From the NCBI GenBank assembly GCA_004335635.1, contig QAXH01005467.1:1-21417 (forward strand): 21,417 nucleotides of DNA, written 5' to 3'. Source of the stretch: Chloromonas sp. AAM2 (taxonomy: Eukaryota; Chlorophyta; Chlorophyceae; Chlamydomonadales; Chlamydomonadaceae). The position numbers and the translations under genes were made by a program. This document shows positions 9,601-20,242 of the stretch, in pieces. The notes under the pieces were generated by a model, which searched no databases, was not told the origin of the DNA, and saw nothing but the letters and a program-made list of their open reading frames with translations. Each line of letters starts with the position of its first letter. Position 1 is the first letter of the stretch.

Positions 9601-12054
9601 CATGCGCACGTGTTCGCAAGCCACATGGCCTTGTGAGCACTCAGTCACCAGCGAATGCACGGATACTGGACCACGCTGGCTCAATTCGATTCTACGAATA
9701 ATCGTCACAAGCAACAGATTGGATTATGATCTTGGAGGCAGAAATAGCTCAAGCAGTCAGGAATTCAAAAGGTCGCAGCATGCATGCAAATCCTGCCACT
9801 TGCCCTCCCAGTCCAGTTCAGCATGATCGGCTCACTCTCTGATGTTGCATGTCTCTGCCCATACCCATGCCAACTGTTAAAGCAATTGAGCTTGGCAAGA
9901 ACTGCCTGTGCGCCATCACCCGCAGCGACATGCTCTTGAAAGTTGCAACCACACACATCATCCGCACCTATCCACCGACTTTTCAGCGTATATGCTGTGT
10001 ATGAAGCACAGAAATGCCCGCAGTGACTTGTTATCAGCATCCATCGTTGGTATGTGCGGCATGTCGGGCCGGCCCGCTGCGGCATGGGACATGCAAACCC
10101 TCTGCTTTGCTGGGCCTTCAACTCGGTACTAGCATCCATGCTTCTGGTCCAGGCGCTGACTCCCTGGCCAATGACCGCCTGGGCTGCTTCAACATGTCAT
10201 GCAAGGGCCATGGGGAGGCGGTGCGCTTCATGAAGGAGTTTGGAGTGCCCATGCTTGTCACTGGGGGTGAGTGAAAGACACGCGTCGGTGCAGGGTCACC
10301 ACGTCACCTACAGGCCATGGCATGTTGCCCTGTATTCACGCATGTGTGCAGCCAGAGGCTGCACTGTAAGGAGTCTCAGCTGTTCACTGTTCATCAGACT
10401 GTTCACTAGATGACACAGTAGATCTGCCCTTTATTAGGAAGTCACAAACGAGAACAAGGAAATGAACAACCGACCAGCTCATCCAACATAATAAGCAGGC
10501 AAACGGCGAAGCAAACAAGGGACGGGCGCATTCCATGCTGCAGGTGGCGGCTACACCAAGAGCAATGTTGCCCGGTGCTGGACCTATGAGACCTCCATCC
10601 TCACGGACAAGGCGGTGCCCGAGTCGTTGCCCAGAACCGAGTACCACGAGTATTTTGCGCCCGACTTCTCACTCAACGTGTCGGGCCACAAGCACATGGA
10701 GGATCAGAACAAGTCGGTGAGTGCCAGGGGTGTGGGAGGGGCGCTGACCAGCAGTGCAGGGTTTTTCTCTCGTGCCCTGGGAGTAGTCTTTGTGAAGATG
10801 CTGAATAGCACCATATTGTGTGATCTTCTGCAAGACATCTGAAGGGCTGGCATGCGGCTGGCCAATGACGCATCGTGTACCATCAATGACACGATACGTA
10901 GTTGTGTTATATGATGGATGTATCTTGACATGATAGCCTGTTAGCACAATTCATGTGAATGTGCTGAACCCTTGGATGTCGGGTCTTGGGCCATGTCCGC
11001 ATTCAAGTTTTCAAACACAGCACTGAACGCCTTACCAACTATACTTCAGTTCAGTATCCTGCCGAGATGTGTTCAGCATTGCAGTAGGAAAGCACGTCAA
11101 CTTCCGCGTCTCAACATCCCAGCCTTCTCTTCCCCCCCATCTTGTGGCCGCCGTGTGCAGGACGTGGAGCGCATCAAGCGCGAGGTGCTAGAGCACCTGA
11201 GGCAGCTGGTGCACACGCCGTCAGTGCAGATGCACGAACTGCCGCCCACCGCCAGGATGCCAGTGTGAGTAGCCAAAGAGTCTGCAGGGTTAGAATACTG
11301 CAGGTTTTCTGCAGGAATAGCAAGTGAATAGACAGTAAGCAGTCAGTGAGCAGTCACAGCATAGAGCAAATCAGTAGATGTGGAGTTCGCTTTTCTACGC
11401 CAAAGGCGGCTTTCGGCTGCAGTATTGGCCTTCAACGCAATCTAGTAAGGGAGAGACAGTTGCTCTTGTCATGCACTTCTGGTTCCAGAGACCCCTCAGT
11501 CATGGCCCACTAACTAGTTGCACTGTCCGCTAGGGCCAGTGGTGGCTGCCTGACACTGTAAAGTAAACTTTACTCTTAAAGTAAACTCAAACTAAACAAC
11601 ATAACTGGGCTTCTGTCTTTGGAGTCAAGGGCCCGAGAGTCAACTAACCCAGGGAGTTGCTTGTTTACACGCCTTGGGGCCATCTTGAGCTTGGCAGCGG
11701 ATTGTTTAACATAATCTGTCAAGGCGTGCTTGACGCTTATGCCCTATTCATGTTGAGTATGTTCCTGGCATGCGCAACAACTGCACATGACCAGGCTGGC
11801 AATCGCTATATGCCTCGCAGTTTAATTTATAACGTAGAGAGGGGCGAGCTCAGTCGCCTTGTGCTTCACCACACAGGCTGGTGTACCCCAACAAAGGGGC
11901 TCTGACGCTTGCACTGTGCTTGCATCACGTTTGCAGGTGGCAGCTGGAAGACGAGCCCACCGGTGTGCCGGAGCGTCTGGGGCGGTATGCAAGGGAGCAC
12001 CTCATACTCAGAGACCAGCCGGAGGACGAACCTCCTAAATGGCCCAGTTACTGA
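6651..12054 (+). CDS. HDA9-like: Class I (RPD3/HDA9/HDAC3-like) histone deacetylase
   Basis: Ten exons: 6651-6800, 7023-7186, 7478-7592, 8253-8389, 9098-9180, 9465-9593, 10153-10266, 10544-10716, 11161-11264 and 11937-12054. All junctions are GT-AG and phases agree, giving 428 residues, the usual length of HDAC3/HDA9. The catalytic domain covers about 8-320. The charge-relay histidines are in GGLHHAKK (H137/H138). The zinc ligands are D173 and H175 in [10 protein letters not shown] and D262 in GADSL. The catalytic tyrosine Y301 is in TGGGGYTK. The N-terminus ([25 protein letters not shown]) and the ending [12 protein letters not shown] resemble plant HDA9. The enzyme removes acetyl groups from histone lysines, normally inside nuclear co-repressor complexes. 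The loop before FFPGTG reads HRHAPW, where the family usually has a lysine-[YF]-glycine pattern. The tail is short and acidic, ending PPKWPSY. The ATG at 6651 fits the family N-terminus. All catalytic residues are present, so it should be active. Confidence 0.96.
7583..7667 (+). repeat. 25-bp tandem repeat duplicating the 5' splice site of HDAC intron 3
   Basis: The sequence around the exon 3 donor (GAAGGAACAG/GTGAGGGCTG) is repeated three times at 25-bp spacing, then decays in a fourth partial copy. Identical donor contexts therefore occur at 7593, 7618 and 7643. Phase continuity of the HDAC protein requires the first. The array crosses the exon-intron boundary. Confidence 0.9.
8430..8653. 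repeat. 28-bp minisatellite, about 8 copies, in HDAC intron 4
   Basis: Units begin CACCACTTAGGCAAAACGCA and repeat every 28 bp, with variants at the middle (TAGG, TGGG, TCGG, TCAG) and one copy short by a base. The array starts about 40 bp after the intron 4 donor and lies wholly within the intron. There are no spacers, so it is not a CRISPR array. Confidence 0.92.
8710..8904. repeat. Compound 12/15-bp minisatellite in HDAC intron 4
   Basis: Built from a 12-bp unit A (GTAGCAGTACCT) and a 15-bp unit B (GTATTGCCACCATTG). The order is A-B-AAB-AAB-AAAB-AAB, giving mainly 39-bp higher-order units. Because both units are multiples of three, both strands stay open for over 150 codons. The array is inside an intron and is not treated as coding. 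Confidence 0.92.
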
Positions 12055-12082
12055 CTGACTGACTGACTGACTGACTGACTGA
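12051..12082 (+). repeat. (CTGA)8 microsatellite containing the HDAC stop codon
   Basis: Eight perfect CTGA units. The HDAC stop TGA (12052-12054) is the first TGA of the array; the rest is 3' UTR. Because the tetramer has TGA in every unit, further stops follow in all three frames. Confidence 0.9.
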
Positions 12083-12266
12083 ATGACGGACTTGTCCCTG
12101 TACTACAATGTATTCGATACTTTGTGCGTTGCGGACTGTCATGGTCAAGTGATCGGCTGCATGACCGCTTGCCTGAACTCATCCACACAACATGGCAGTT
12201 GGCTGCACCTGCTGGGCTTTCCACGTGCTCAAATTGCGTATGTGTGGCCTCAAATGCAATCATGAA

Positions 12267-12271
12267 TGTAA
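12267..12271 (+). terminator. Candidate polyadenylation signal TGTAA for HDAC
   Basis: TGTAA, the usual poly(A) signal of many chlorophyte algae, occurs 213 bp after the HDAC stop. It is a pentamer and can occur by chance; support depends on the algal assignment. Confidence 0.3.
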
Positions 12272-12729
12272 TACAGACCACGATAAGATTTAGTGTGATC
12301 ATCATGGCAGCAACGAGCGCGAGCTAGCAGCAGGCCGGGTACTAGGCGATAACGGCTGCCTAAACGAGCTGCACGTGGGCCTGAAGGCAACCGCTGTGTT
12401 CAGATCATCATCATGGCACATCAGCTGTGTTGGCGCAACGGCATGCCTGTCAAGCGGAGCAACGAATGGAGAAACCGGCCTAGCAAGAGAGACCAACGAA
12501 GCCGAGCACTGCAAAAAACCACTATTACAAGGAGGGAGTGCATACCAAGAAGCACGTCCAACGCAAATGCCAACTACTTGCGCAAATTGCAAAAATTTCT
12601 CCTAGTAAAGGGGGATCTGGTCGTGTCAGCAAGGGGTGGTGAGGCCCTTGTGGCCATCACCCCACAGTTCTGCGTGTGCCTGCCCGTTTCAAGAACCGAC
12701 GGGCAAGTATGTAGAATTGTATTCGTGTA

Positions 12730-12752
12730 AGAATTGTCCCGGAACTGGCAAA
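12730..12752. repeat. Dispersed repeat copy B (GAATTGTCCC-GAACTGGCAAA type)
   Basis: Matches 3317-3339 at 22 of 23 positions, in the same orientation, 9.4 kb away. Confidence 0.5.
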
Positions 12753-13213
12753 GATCTGTTTCTGTACCAGTTATGATGGTCAGTGTTGGAGTCAGTCGCC
12801 ATTTCGTCATTGGTTTGGTGTGGCGTGCCCCCATCATGGCTCTATAGGTCTCGTTTACGCATACCCATGGAGAGTTGCATCCACCCTCATGCATGGCTCT
12901 GTCAACGCCCTAAGCATCATCGTATGAAGTATCGGCCCAAACCTTCAGCCGAGTCATCAAATGCACTTGCATGCGCCATACTCGCATCCTCTGCGTGGTG
13001 TTGTCACATGACTACACCAGTCCTGGCCTGCCTGCACCCGCACATGACCCGACATGCTCACACTCCACCTGACTGGACATGCACAAATGCACGCTACTGT
13101 GGACAGCGGTAGATTCAAGAGTGCTGGGCTCTGCGCTCAGCTCCTTCCATCAACTCTTGTGACAAGAACAATGTGTCCACAGGGCTGCTTCATTGCGCAC
13201 CTGCTCAACGCCT

Positions 13214-13870
13214 ACCTTTGATCACTTCAACTTAGGGATGAAGCACAGTCCAAGCAGCTGACAAGTTGAACTGTCTTGTGTGTGCACGTATATAATCGTG
13301 AAAATCCTGGTAAATGGGCAACAGACTGCCACGGGTCATGGTCCTATGTGGTACAAGCTGGCTTGTCAGAAGACAACGTCCCTCGTGCAGATCATGGCCT
13401 ATTCAGGCATAACAGGGCCGTTTTGCAGGAGTTGGCTGCATGCGTTCCAGGCCATAGTAGCCGATCCGTAGCAGTCGGCCACCTGGCTGATAGTACGCCA
13501 TGGCGGTTTAGAGGCAGCGCAGCCAGACGTGGAGGCGCAAGTTCTGGCAAACGGTGGCAATTTAGCTGTGTGTGATGCAGCGCTGGCAAGTGCTGCGCTT
13601 TATGGCCATGCACTTATGCAAACAACTCTCGTGGTGAATTGCGTGTGATGATCTGTGTTCGGTGCCTTGAGACTCAGCCATGGGACTTAGGCAGCATTCG
13701 CCATGCTTGCTCACACCACACAGTATGCCAAGGCATACGCAGCCTACCCATCGAGGCAGATCTTGGCCGATCCTGCCGGGTCTACATGTGGCCTGCAGCC
13801 CATGCAACTGTCAGCCCTCCCGACGTTCATGAAAGCTGTCAAACATCTTGTACCATCCGCATTGTCATGA
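13214..13870 (+). pseudogene. Possible decayed coding frame, family unknown
   Basis: One reading frame (that of 13280) has long protein-like segments separated by in-frame stops: TGA at 13259, TAG at 13469, TGA TGA at 13646-13651 and TAG at 13688, then a final TGA at 13868. Open segments of about 69, 58 and 59 codons look coding. Examples are GHGPMWYKLACQKTTSLVQ, AALASAALYGHALMQTTLV and PSRQILADPAGSTCGLQPMQ. No frame change is needed between segments. All neighbouring genes end in TGA or TAG, so stop-codon reassignment is not indicated. I do not recognise the family; a decayed transposon protein or host gene are both possible. The stop density is lower than random expectation but not decisively so. 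Confidence 0.3.
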
Positions 13871-14037
13871 TGGCTTGCGTTAGTACCATGCAAGAGTAGC
13901 CATTAAGCTGTCTCTCTGCACATGATTTGTTCTATGCATGGTTGAAAACCATGTCCTTCATTCACAAACATTTGTCCTATCGAGCTTGATCTCAAGTTCC
14001 CTTTCAAGCTTGATAGGGGAAATGCTTTGTCCATAAG
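13871..14037. other. Short unassigned stretch before the foldback element
   Basis: Contains two copies of a short inverted motif around AAGCTTGA/TCAAGCTT (13980-14015). No gene is seen. Confidence 0.4.
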
Positions 14038-14730
14038 GGGGCGGTCACACGTGCCGAATTTGGATCAAGATTTGGATAATGATTTGGCCCAATTTTGAAA
14101 ACCCAAATTTGGGTTGCGGTCACACGGCAAATATGGGTTCAGATTTGGATTATAACTTGGGTTCCCAATTAAGGGAGGGGGGGGGGGTTGGGTTTATTTG
14201 GGTTCTAATTTGGGTAGGGTACACACCAACAACATGTCCGTTTAACTTGAAAATTCGACCACGTGCCTGGAATGGACCAAGAAGGTGCCCCCACCTTAAG
14301 AATTGCTGTACACGGCCTACTACACACAAAGTTACGCACACTCACACCACTACCACTACCGCTGCCAACCCTTCTGCCAAGGCTTCTGCTAAGGATACTG
14401 ACAAAAGAGATAGGTCTGTTGGCGACCCATCCTGGCATTTCATCACATGAGCAGGCAGCAAACGCTAGATTAGCGCAAACGAGAGGCTGACCATTAAGTG
14501 TCCATTGCGTGCTTTGAATCTGCAATCACTTCGCCAGCTGCTCACACAGGTTCCATGTACATGCATCCCCAGCGCAGTTTAACAGCCCAATAATTTACGT
14601 GAACATGCCAACTTACCATCCCAAATTCGCGTGTCCAAGTATGGGTGCGAGCAAATTTGGGCCCAAATTTGGGCTTCATCTGCCACCTTTCAACCCCAAT
14701 TATTTGCCCAAATCTACGTGTGAACCGACC
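14038..14730. mobile_element. MITE/foldback-like non-autonomous DNA transposon
   Basis: The left end begins GGCGGTCACACGT followed by AATTTGG and ATTTGG motifs. The right end, read on the opposite strand, begins GGTCGGTTCACACGT followed by ATTTGG and AATTGG, so the two form imperfect terminal inverted repeats. GCGGTCACACG occurs again at 14116, 75 bp inside the left end. An inverted counterpart (AAATTCGCGTGT) lies near 14625, so the subterminal region is also symmetric. Inside are the palindromes CCCAAATTTGGG and CAAATTTGGGCCCAAATTTG, and an 11-G run at 14177-14187. No transposase frame is present. No clear target-site duplication was found, so the exact ends are uncertain by several bases. 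Confidence 0.6.
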
Positions 14731-15342
14731 ATGACACCAACTACCCACCAAAGCCACAGCAGCACACTCATTCAAGTTGACAGTCATAAGGTTGGCCTGG
14801 GCAAACTCATGTACGCAATCCAGCCCACTTACTTGTGACCCGCCCACTCACAGCCCTGATGGAGGGTCCAATACCGCTGCACTTTATGGAGGAGATTCTG
14901 ACCAACCTTCACTGCAATGTCCACATCACACGTCTTGAAAGTATTTTGGCCACTGGGCCACCCACGCCCCTCCTCACTACAGCCTGGGGCTGGAGCAGTG
15001 GCTAAGCAACCGTTTGACGCTGGAAGCCAGCCGCCTTGTGTGTGTGCGTATGTGTGTGTGTGTCACTGAGTCTTAATAGATGTGGGTATTCAAGGCTTGA
15101 CAGCAGCGCTATGTGGACGTAAACCTTTTGAACTGGCCCCAACCGCCGTCATGTGGACTGTTGTGTCACCCCATTATCGAACAGTTCTGCGTGACCAGCA
15201 ACAGCAGTGGCGATTTGGCTGCGCCACCTTAGGTTTGCATTGGGCCCCGTCTGCGGAGCTTAGCAGGTCGGCAGGGCTTGACACTAATTGCACTGAGCCC
15301 GTCGGACTCCAGCACGCACACAGGAAGGGCTCGGCATCCAAC
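14731..15342. other. Upstream region of the SREK1-like gene
   Basis: The 612 bp before the chosen ATG must hold the promoter and 5' UTR. A TG-rich microsatellite is at 15037-15063. No TATA box is certain. The frame of exon 1 stays open up to an ATG at 15082, but the extra residues look non-coding. Confidence 0.4.
15037..15063. repeat. (TG)n microsatellite
   Basis: Interrupted TG run (TGTGTGTGTGCGTATGTGTG type), about 280 bp before the start codon of the SREK1-like gene. Confidence 0.75.
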
Positions 15343-18300
15343 ATGGCGTCGCCTGCAGGTAAAGCTGCTCAGCAGCATGGCGCTCTGGCCATTGTGGCGA
15401 CAGGAAATGGCGCCCATGCTGGAGCCCCGCCCGGACCCCCGAGCCCTACCAAGGCGCTTATCGACCACTTGTGTGAGTCAAGAGCTGAAGTTGATATGCA
15501 ATGCTTCCTCATTGCACCTCTCGGAGCTTTTATGGTTTCATGAAAAGCGCTGGATCTCAAACCACTAAACCCCAGAGGAAAGCCACGCTTGCAGTCGGCT
15601 ATTTCTGCTTGGCTCCAAAGCGCTTGGCTAAGCTGCTCTGATTATCATATCGCCCCACCTCTGACCACCTTCGCCATGCGCAGCTATGCTTACGGCGCAC
15701 AAGCTTGCAGCCGCTGCCTCTCAGCCAGCCAAGAAGAAGAAGGATCAAGAGAGTTCATCCGACGACGACGAAGACTACCCACCTGATCCACAGCAGTGCA
15801 CAGTGACTGGGCCTGGGTTCGCTGTGAGTATCTTATGTAACAGTTGACATGCAGCCCAAGGCAGCTTGCTTTATGTCTGCGCATCACTTCCAGCTCTTGC
15901 ACACGTGACGCTGCGCATACTCCAATTATGCAGCCACACACATCACGCACCTTGTTTTGTCATCACGCTCTTGAATCATGTCCCAACAAGCGCACTCTAC
16001 TCTTTATGGCCTTGCTTCGCAGGGTGGTGCATCTGGCACTCCTGTCAAGCTGTACGTCCATGTCAAGGACACTCGGGGGCGCCGTATGAAGGAGGGGGGC
16101 GATGATGTCTCTGTGCGTGTGCAGTACGGAGTTCCTGCAGTGTCCATACCTGTGGACGTTTCAGACAATGACGATGGTTCATACACTGCTGTGTACACAC
16201 CACCCACTAAGGGAAACTACCAGGTCACCGTTGAGGTGAATGGCATCTCCATTGGGGGTTCCCCTTTCCCGGTCTTCTTCAGTGCGCCCCCTGACCCTGC
16301 GACACTTGCAGCTCAACAACAAGCTGCTCAGGAGCAGGACGGCGCCAAGCCTGCCGCACCCCAAGAGCAAACCAGCATCACGAGCATCGCTGCTGCTGCA
16401 GGCATCTCAGCGGTGCAAGCCATCACCGACGAGCACCTGCGCACGCTCTACGTGGGCAACATCAGCCCAGCCGTCCCCATTGAACGCCTGCGGGAGCTCT
16501 TCACCATCTTTGGCCAGATCATTGACCTGTCGGTGCTTGGCGACCGGAAAGACATGGCCATGGTGGTTTTTGCTAACAAGGAAGCGCAGGCACAGGGCCA
16601 GCAGCTCAACAACACCATGTTTGGCGACCGGCCCTTGAATGTGACTGCGCCCATGTCAGCCATGGCTGCAGGCATTGTGCCAGCACACCCTCCACTGGCC
16701 ATGCAGATGCAGCAGATCCAGCAGATGCAGGTGAGGCGTTTGCAAGTCTGTTGGGCTGTTGATTACCGGCTTCTTGATCACGTGCTTTGAGGCATGGCTG
16801 ATGCTTATGCCATGCGTGGAGGGCTGCTGTGCCTGGATCACCACAGCGTCATAGTCTTACACGTGGACATCCTGCGCACTGTGTGTATGCCATGTGTGGA
16901 GACTGGTGCGATGGTGCCCTGTGTGTGTTGTTCATCTGCCCAGGCCATCGTCTGCGGCCAAGTGCATGTCTGGTAAGCCAGGGTGCCGTATTACGCCGCA
17001 CGCATGTTGTGCTGCATGTTCAGGTTACTGAGTTGGTTGGAGCAAGCTGACTTGCATGTTCAAGGCTTTGCCTCTGCTTACCCTGCGTAATACCATGCCG
17101 CTCAGATCTTGTTTGCCTTTTCCGTTGTCTCGTGTGCTGTTCTATCAACACTCCGACTTACTAGTTGTATGCATCAATTTGATCGTGGATACCTTCTCTT
17201 GTCTTGTCCGCAGCAAACCCTTCTCCAGTCTCAGAAGCTTGCAGCTCAAGTGGCGCAGATGCGCGCATACAACAAGTCGGGTGTGGTGATGAGAGAGGAC
17301 CCGCAGAAGGCAGCCCAGGAGGCAGCACAGCGCCTCATGTCCAAGCTTACAGGCGGCTCACGCATTGCCAATGAGCTGGTGGTGGCGGGTGCAGCGGCGG
17401 CGGCGGCAGCAGCACAAGCCCACATGCCGCAGCAGCAGCCACCAGCAGGCGGGCCCCAAAAGGACCAGGACAGGTCCCGGAGGGGCGACAGGGACAGGTC
17501 GCGCTCACGATCACCGGGAAGGTGGGCAACTGGGTTATCACGGATTATGGAAAGGCGTCATGCTCTGATGCCGAACGGGGGGTACAATCGGCCAACCTTA
17601 TAGCTGATCCAATTTTGTTTATTTGAATCCATAATAGGGCGATCTCTTGTCGTACTGATGAATTGTCTGCATCCAGGCAGGAACTAGCATCACTATGCAT
17701 CGGCAGCACAAGTGGCAGCACATGGCAGAAGCCCGCAAGTGTTTGTGTTGATGCTCAGTGCTCTGGGTTTCAGAGATGTTTGGATTGGAATGCCTGATGT
17801 TCAGTATGTCTGCCTTGCTTCTATGGCCCCGGAAATCAGCTCGAGAATTGCCTGTCATTGTGGTTGCGCTTCTCTGCGCAATGCAGGCGCCGCAGCCGCT
17901 CGCGGGACAGGCGGCAAGACAACCGCGGCAGGGATTATCATCAAGGTGGAGCATCTGTTGCAACTACGGGTTGCTCTTGTTCTTGTTCGTGGTCAGGTGT
18001 TCAAGGGACAGACAAATGCTGTGTTCAGTGACCTGGCATTCTGTTGCACAGGCGCACTGCTCACTCTTTGTCTGTTTGTTGTGGCGCTGTGCTTGCAGAC
18101 AGGGATAGGGGCTGGGAGAGGGAGCGTCGGGAGAGGGAGCTGCGGGAGAGGGAGCTGCGGGAGGTGGAGCGCAGGCAGCAAGAGCAGCGGGAAAGGTATG
18201 CAGCGGAGCAGCATTGAGGGTGATGACATTTGACTGTCTGTCAGGTCAGGCCCTGTCGTTGGCATGCAGGCTGTGCATGGCCATGGGCAGACGCTATGGG

Positions 18301-19862
18301 CTAATCAGCACAAGGATAACGGGCTTGAGTGACGAATGACGTCACCACAAGCCAGGGCATACTTCGCTCGCCAATCAATACAGCCTTGTCACTGATGTCT
18401 ATCCAGGTCAGCTCGGTATCAAGGAAGAGCTATTGCAAAAAGCTGATTAGCGAATGGACGTATTTACAGTGCTCAAGATCCCAGGCATGCGCATCAGGTT
18501 GCATGTCTGTGTGTTTGCCCTCACTGGATGTTTTCTCGTTGGTTTCCCTGCAAGCAGGGAGCGTGAGAGGCAGCGCGCCCGTGAGCGGGAGCGGGAAAAG
18601 GACAGGCAGCGCGAGCGCTTGCGAAACCGGGTCATGGACCTGGAGAGAGAGGAGACACGCAAGGAGAGGCGCCGCAGCAGGTAAATGGACATTCAAATAC
18701 TTGAGGTGACTGTGATGGGGTTGCATACTGCGAGAAATGTTGCTGTCTGCTGTTCAGGGCACATGACTAGCAGTAGAACTGAAGTCAGCTGTGTTGAATT
18801 AATCTGGTTCAGTGATGCTGATTGTTCAGTGATAGTGACAGGCGGCCGTTTGTAGTGATTATTGGGGCAAGCTGCAGGGAGGTTGACCTGCGCTATCTCT
18901 GTGTGTTGTGTTTGTCGCAGGAGCAGGTCTCGGGACAGCTTGAAGGATAAGGATGCGTCGCGGGCCCGCAGGGACAGGGAGGCACCTAGGGACGAGCGCA
19001 GGGACAGGGACAGAGAGGCACCCAGGGACAGGTCAGAGAGGGACGCTCCAAGGGACAAATCAGACAGGGACAGGGCAGACAGGGATCGTCGCGAAAAGGA
19101 CAGGCCAGAGGGGAGTGATCGTGACAAGGACAGGCCAGAGAGGAACGGATCACCCCACACACGCAGCCATAAGGATGACCCAGACAGAGATGCACAGCGA
19201 ACACACCGGGACAAAGACAGTGAGGCCGGTGCTGACGGTGAAGGGGCGGCGCCATCCGCAGCCGGAACGTCACCGTCCATGTCACAGGAACACCATGCAG
19301 CTGCGACCAACGGGCATGCGAAAAAGACAGCCAATGACTCGCCTCCACGCAAGCAGCGGCATGTCTCCGCTGAGCCTGAAGCAGGAGAACCAAGCACCAC
19401 GCTTGAGCAGCCAGCTGGTCAGCGCTCTGCTGAGGAGGATGGCAAGGCAGCCCCTGCAGAACAACTGCAGGAGGGGCGACACGCGGACGAGGGTGCCCCT
19501 CGGCCAGCGTGCGTTGCTGAAGGTGCAGAGAAGCGTCACCGCCACAAGGAGCGCAGCTACCGCACAAAGCGGGCGGAGGAGATTGCTCAGCCGCGTGAGG
19601 ACAACGACAGGCACCGTAGCAAAAGCAGAAGCAGGTCACCAAGGTGTGTGTTGGGCACGTGCTAGGTTAGACATGGTCACAGGATGATATCACACTGAAT
19701 TATAAGATGGCCATGCTGAGGCACTACAGTCACATGCTTGTGTGCGCATCATGGCAACGCATGCAGTGTGCTGTGCTTGTGCCTTGCAGACGGAAGGAAA
19801 GCTCCCACAGCAAGAAGAGTTCGCACAAGAAAGAGCGCAAGCGGGACAGGGATGATGACTAG
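15343..19862 (+). CDS. SREK1-like: SREK1-like SR splicing protein with N-terminal filamin repeat, RRM and RS/RE domain
   Basis: Nine exons: 15343-15472, 15711-15823, 16023-16730, 17214-17521, 17887-17945, 18099-18195, 18558-18680, 18921-19643 and 19790-19862. All are GT-AG with matching phases, giving 777 residues. Residues 1-60 are low-complexity, then a KKKKDQESSSDDDED charged segment. A filamin/ABP280 Ig-like repeat covers about 69-170, from CTVTGPGFAGG through EGGDDVSV and DNDDGSYTAVYTPPTKGNY to IGGSPFPVFFS. An RRM spans about 222-288, with RNP2 LYVGNI and a degenerate RNP1 KDMAMVVFA lacking the usual aromatics. Its end, NNTMFGDRPLNV, closely resembles SREK1/SRrp86. Gln/Ala-rich linkers follow. 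From about 405 to 777 there is an RS/RE/RD-rich tail ending KKERKRDRDDD. Known SREK1 is a nuclear splicing regulator acting through other SR proteins. The filamin repeat is not part of human SREK1. The start has the context CAACATGGCG; an upstream in-frame ATG exists. The donor at 17946 (GTGGAG) is weak but phase-consistent. Confidence 0.9.
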
Positions 19863-20055
19863 CCAGCAAGCTTGGGCAATCAGTGTCCTCGATGTTTGGG
19901 ACGGCAACGAGAGTTGACGAGCCCAAACAGCAACTAGACTGTGCCTGTGCCTGAGTTTGTCATCGCAACTGCTTGATGTGGCCTTAGTCTGCGTTGCCCT
20001 GCCTTGTCCATGACTTGTCTATGATGTACCCACAAACCTCATGAAAACAGACATG

Positions 20056-20242
20056 GTGGACCTAGGGTTGCAAGTGTGCGATTACTGTTGCTACACCAAG
20101 TGCGCACGGCACTGGCACTTCGGGAGCATTTCTTCCCAGTCCAGTCGTTGCTGGCAAGGACTTGGCTTGTGTGCCATGACTTGCCTGCAACCTTTATCTG
20201 GGAAGTGGACTTGGGGGTGCGAGTGCGCAATTGCTGTTGCAA
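20056..20242. repeat. Degenerate direct repeat, two 38-bp copies 149 bp apart
   Basis: Copies at 20056-20093 and 20205-20242 both run from GTGGAC to a CTGTTGC-containing end. They match at 30 of 38 positions, with most differences being transitions. Confidence 0.6.

Larger units (their letters stand above)
12083..13213. other. Intergenic region downstream of HDAC, no convincing gene
   Basis: Holds the HDAC 3' UTR and about 1 kb of unassigned DNA. One plus-strand open frame (12413-12730, 105 codons, ATG start, basic, no recognised domain) has some protein-like stretches, but no splice partners or family resemblance; I rate it unlikely to be a gene. Copy B of the dispersed 23-bp sequence is at 12730-12752. 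Confidence 0.5.

Noticed and set aside
12413..12730. 105-codon basic open frame with ATG
   Set aside because: No recognised family, no neighbouring exons, and its end overlaps a dispersed repeat; kept only as a remark in the intergenic entry.
13259..13690. Stop-codon reassignment explaining in-frame TGA/TAG
   Set aside because: The three genes whose ends are visible here stop with TGA or TAG, so decay of a pseudogene is the simpler reading.
15082..15342. Upstream in-frame extension of the SREK1-like protein
   Set aside because: The frame is open by chance; the residues look non-coding and the ATG at 15343 has a better context.
18986..19642. 218-codon and other minus-strand open frames opposite the RS domain
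   Set aside because: Shadows of the arginine/aspartate-rich coding strand in exon 8 of the SREK1-like gene.
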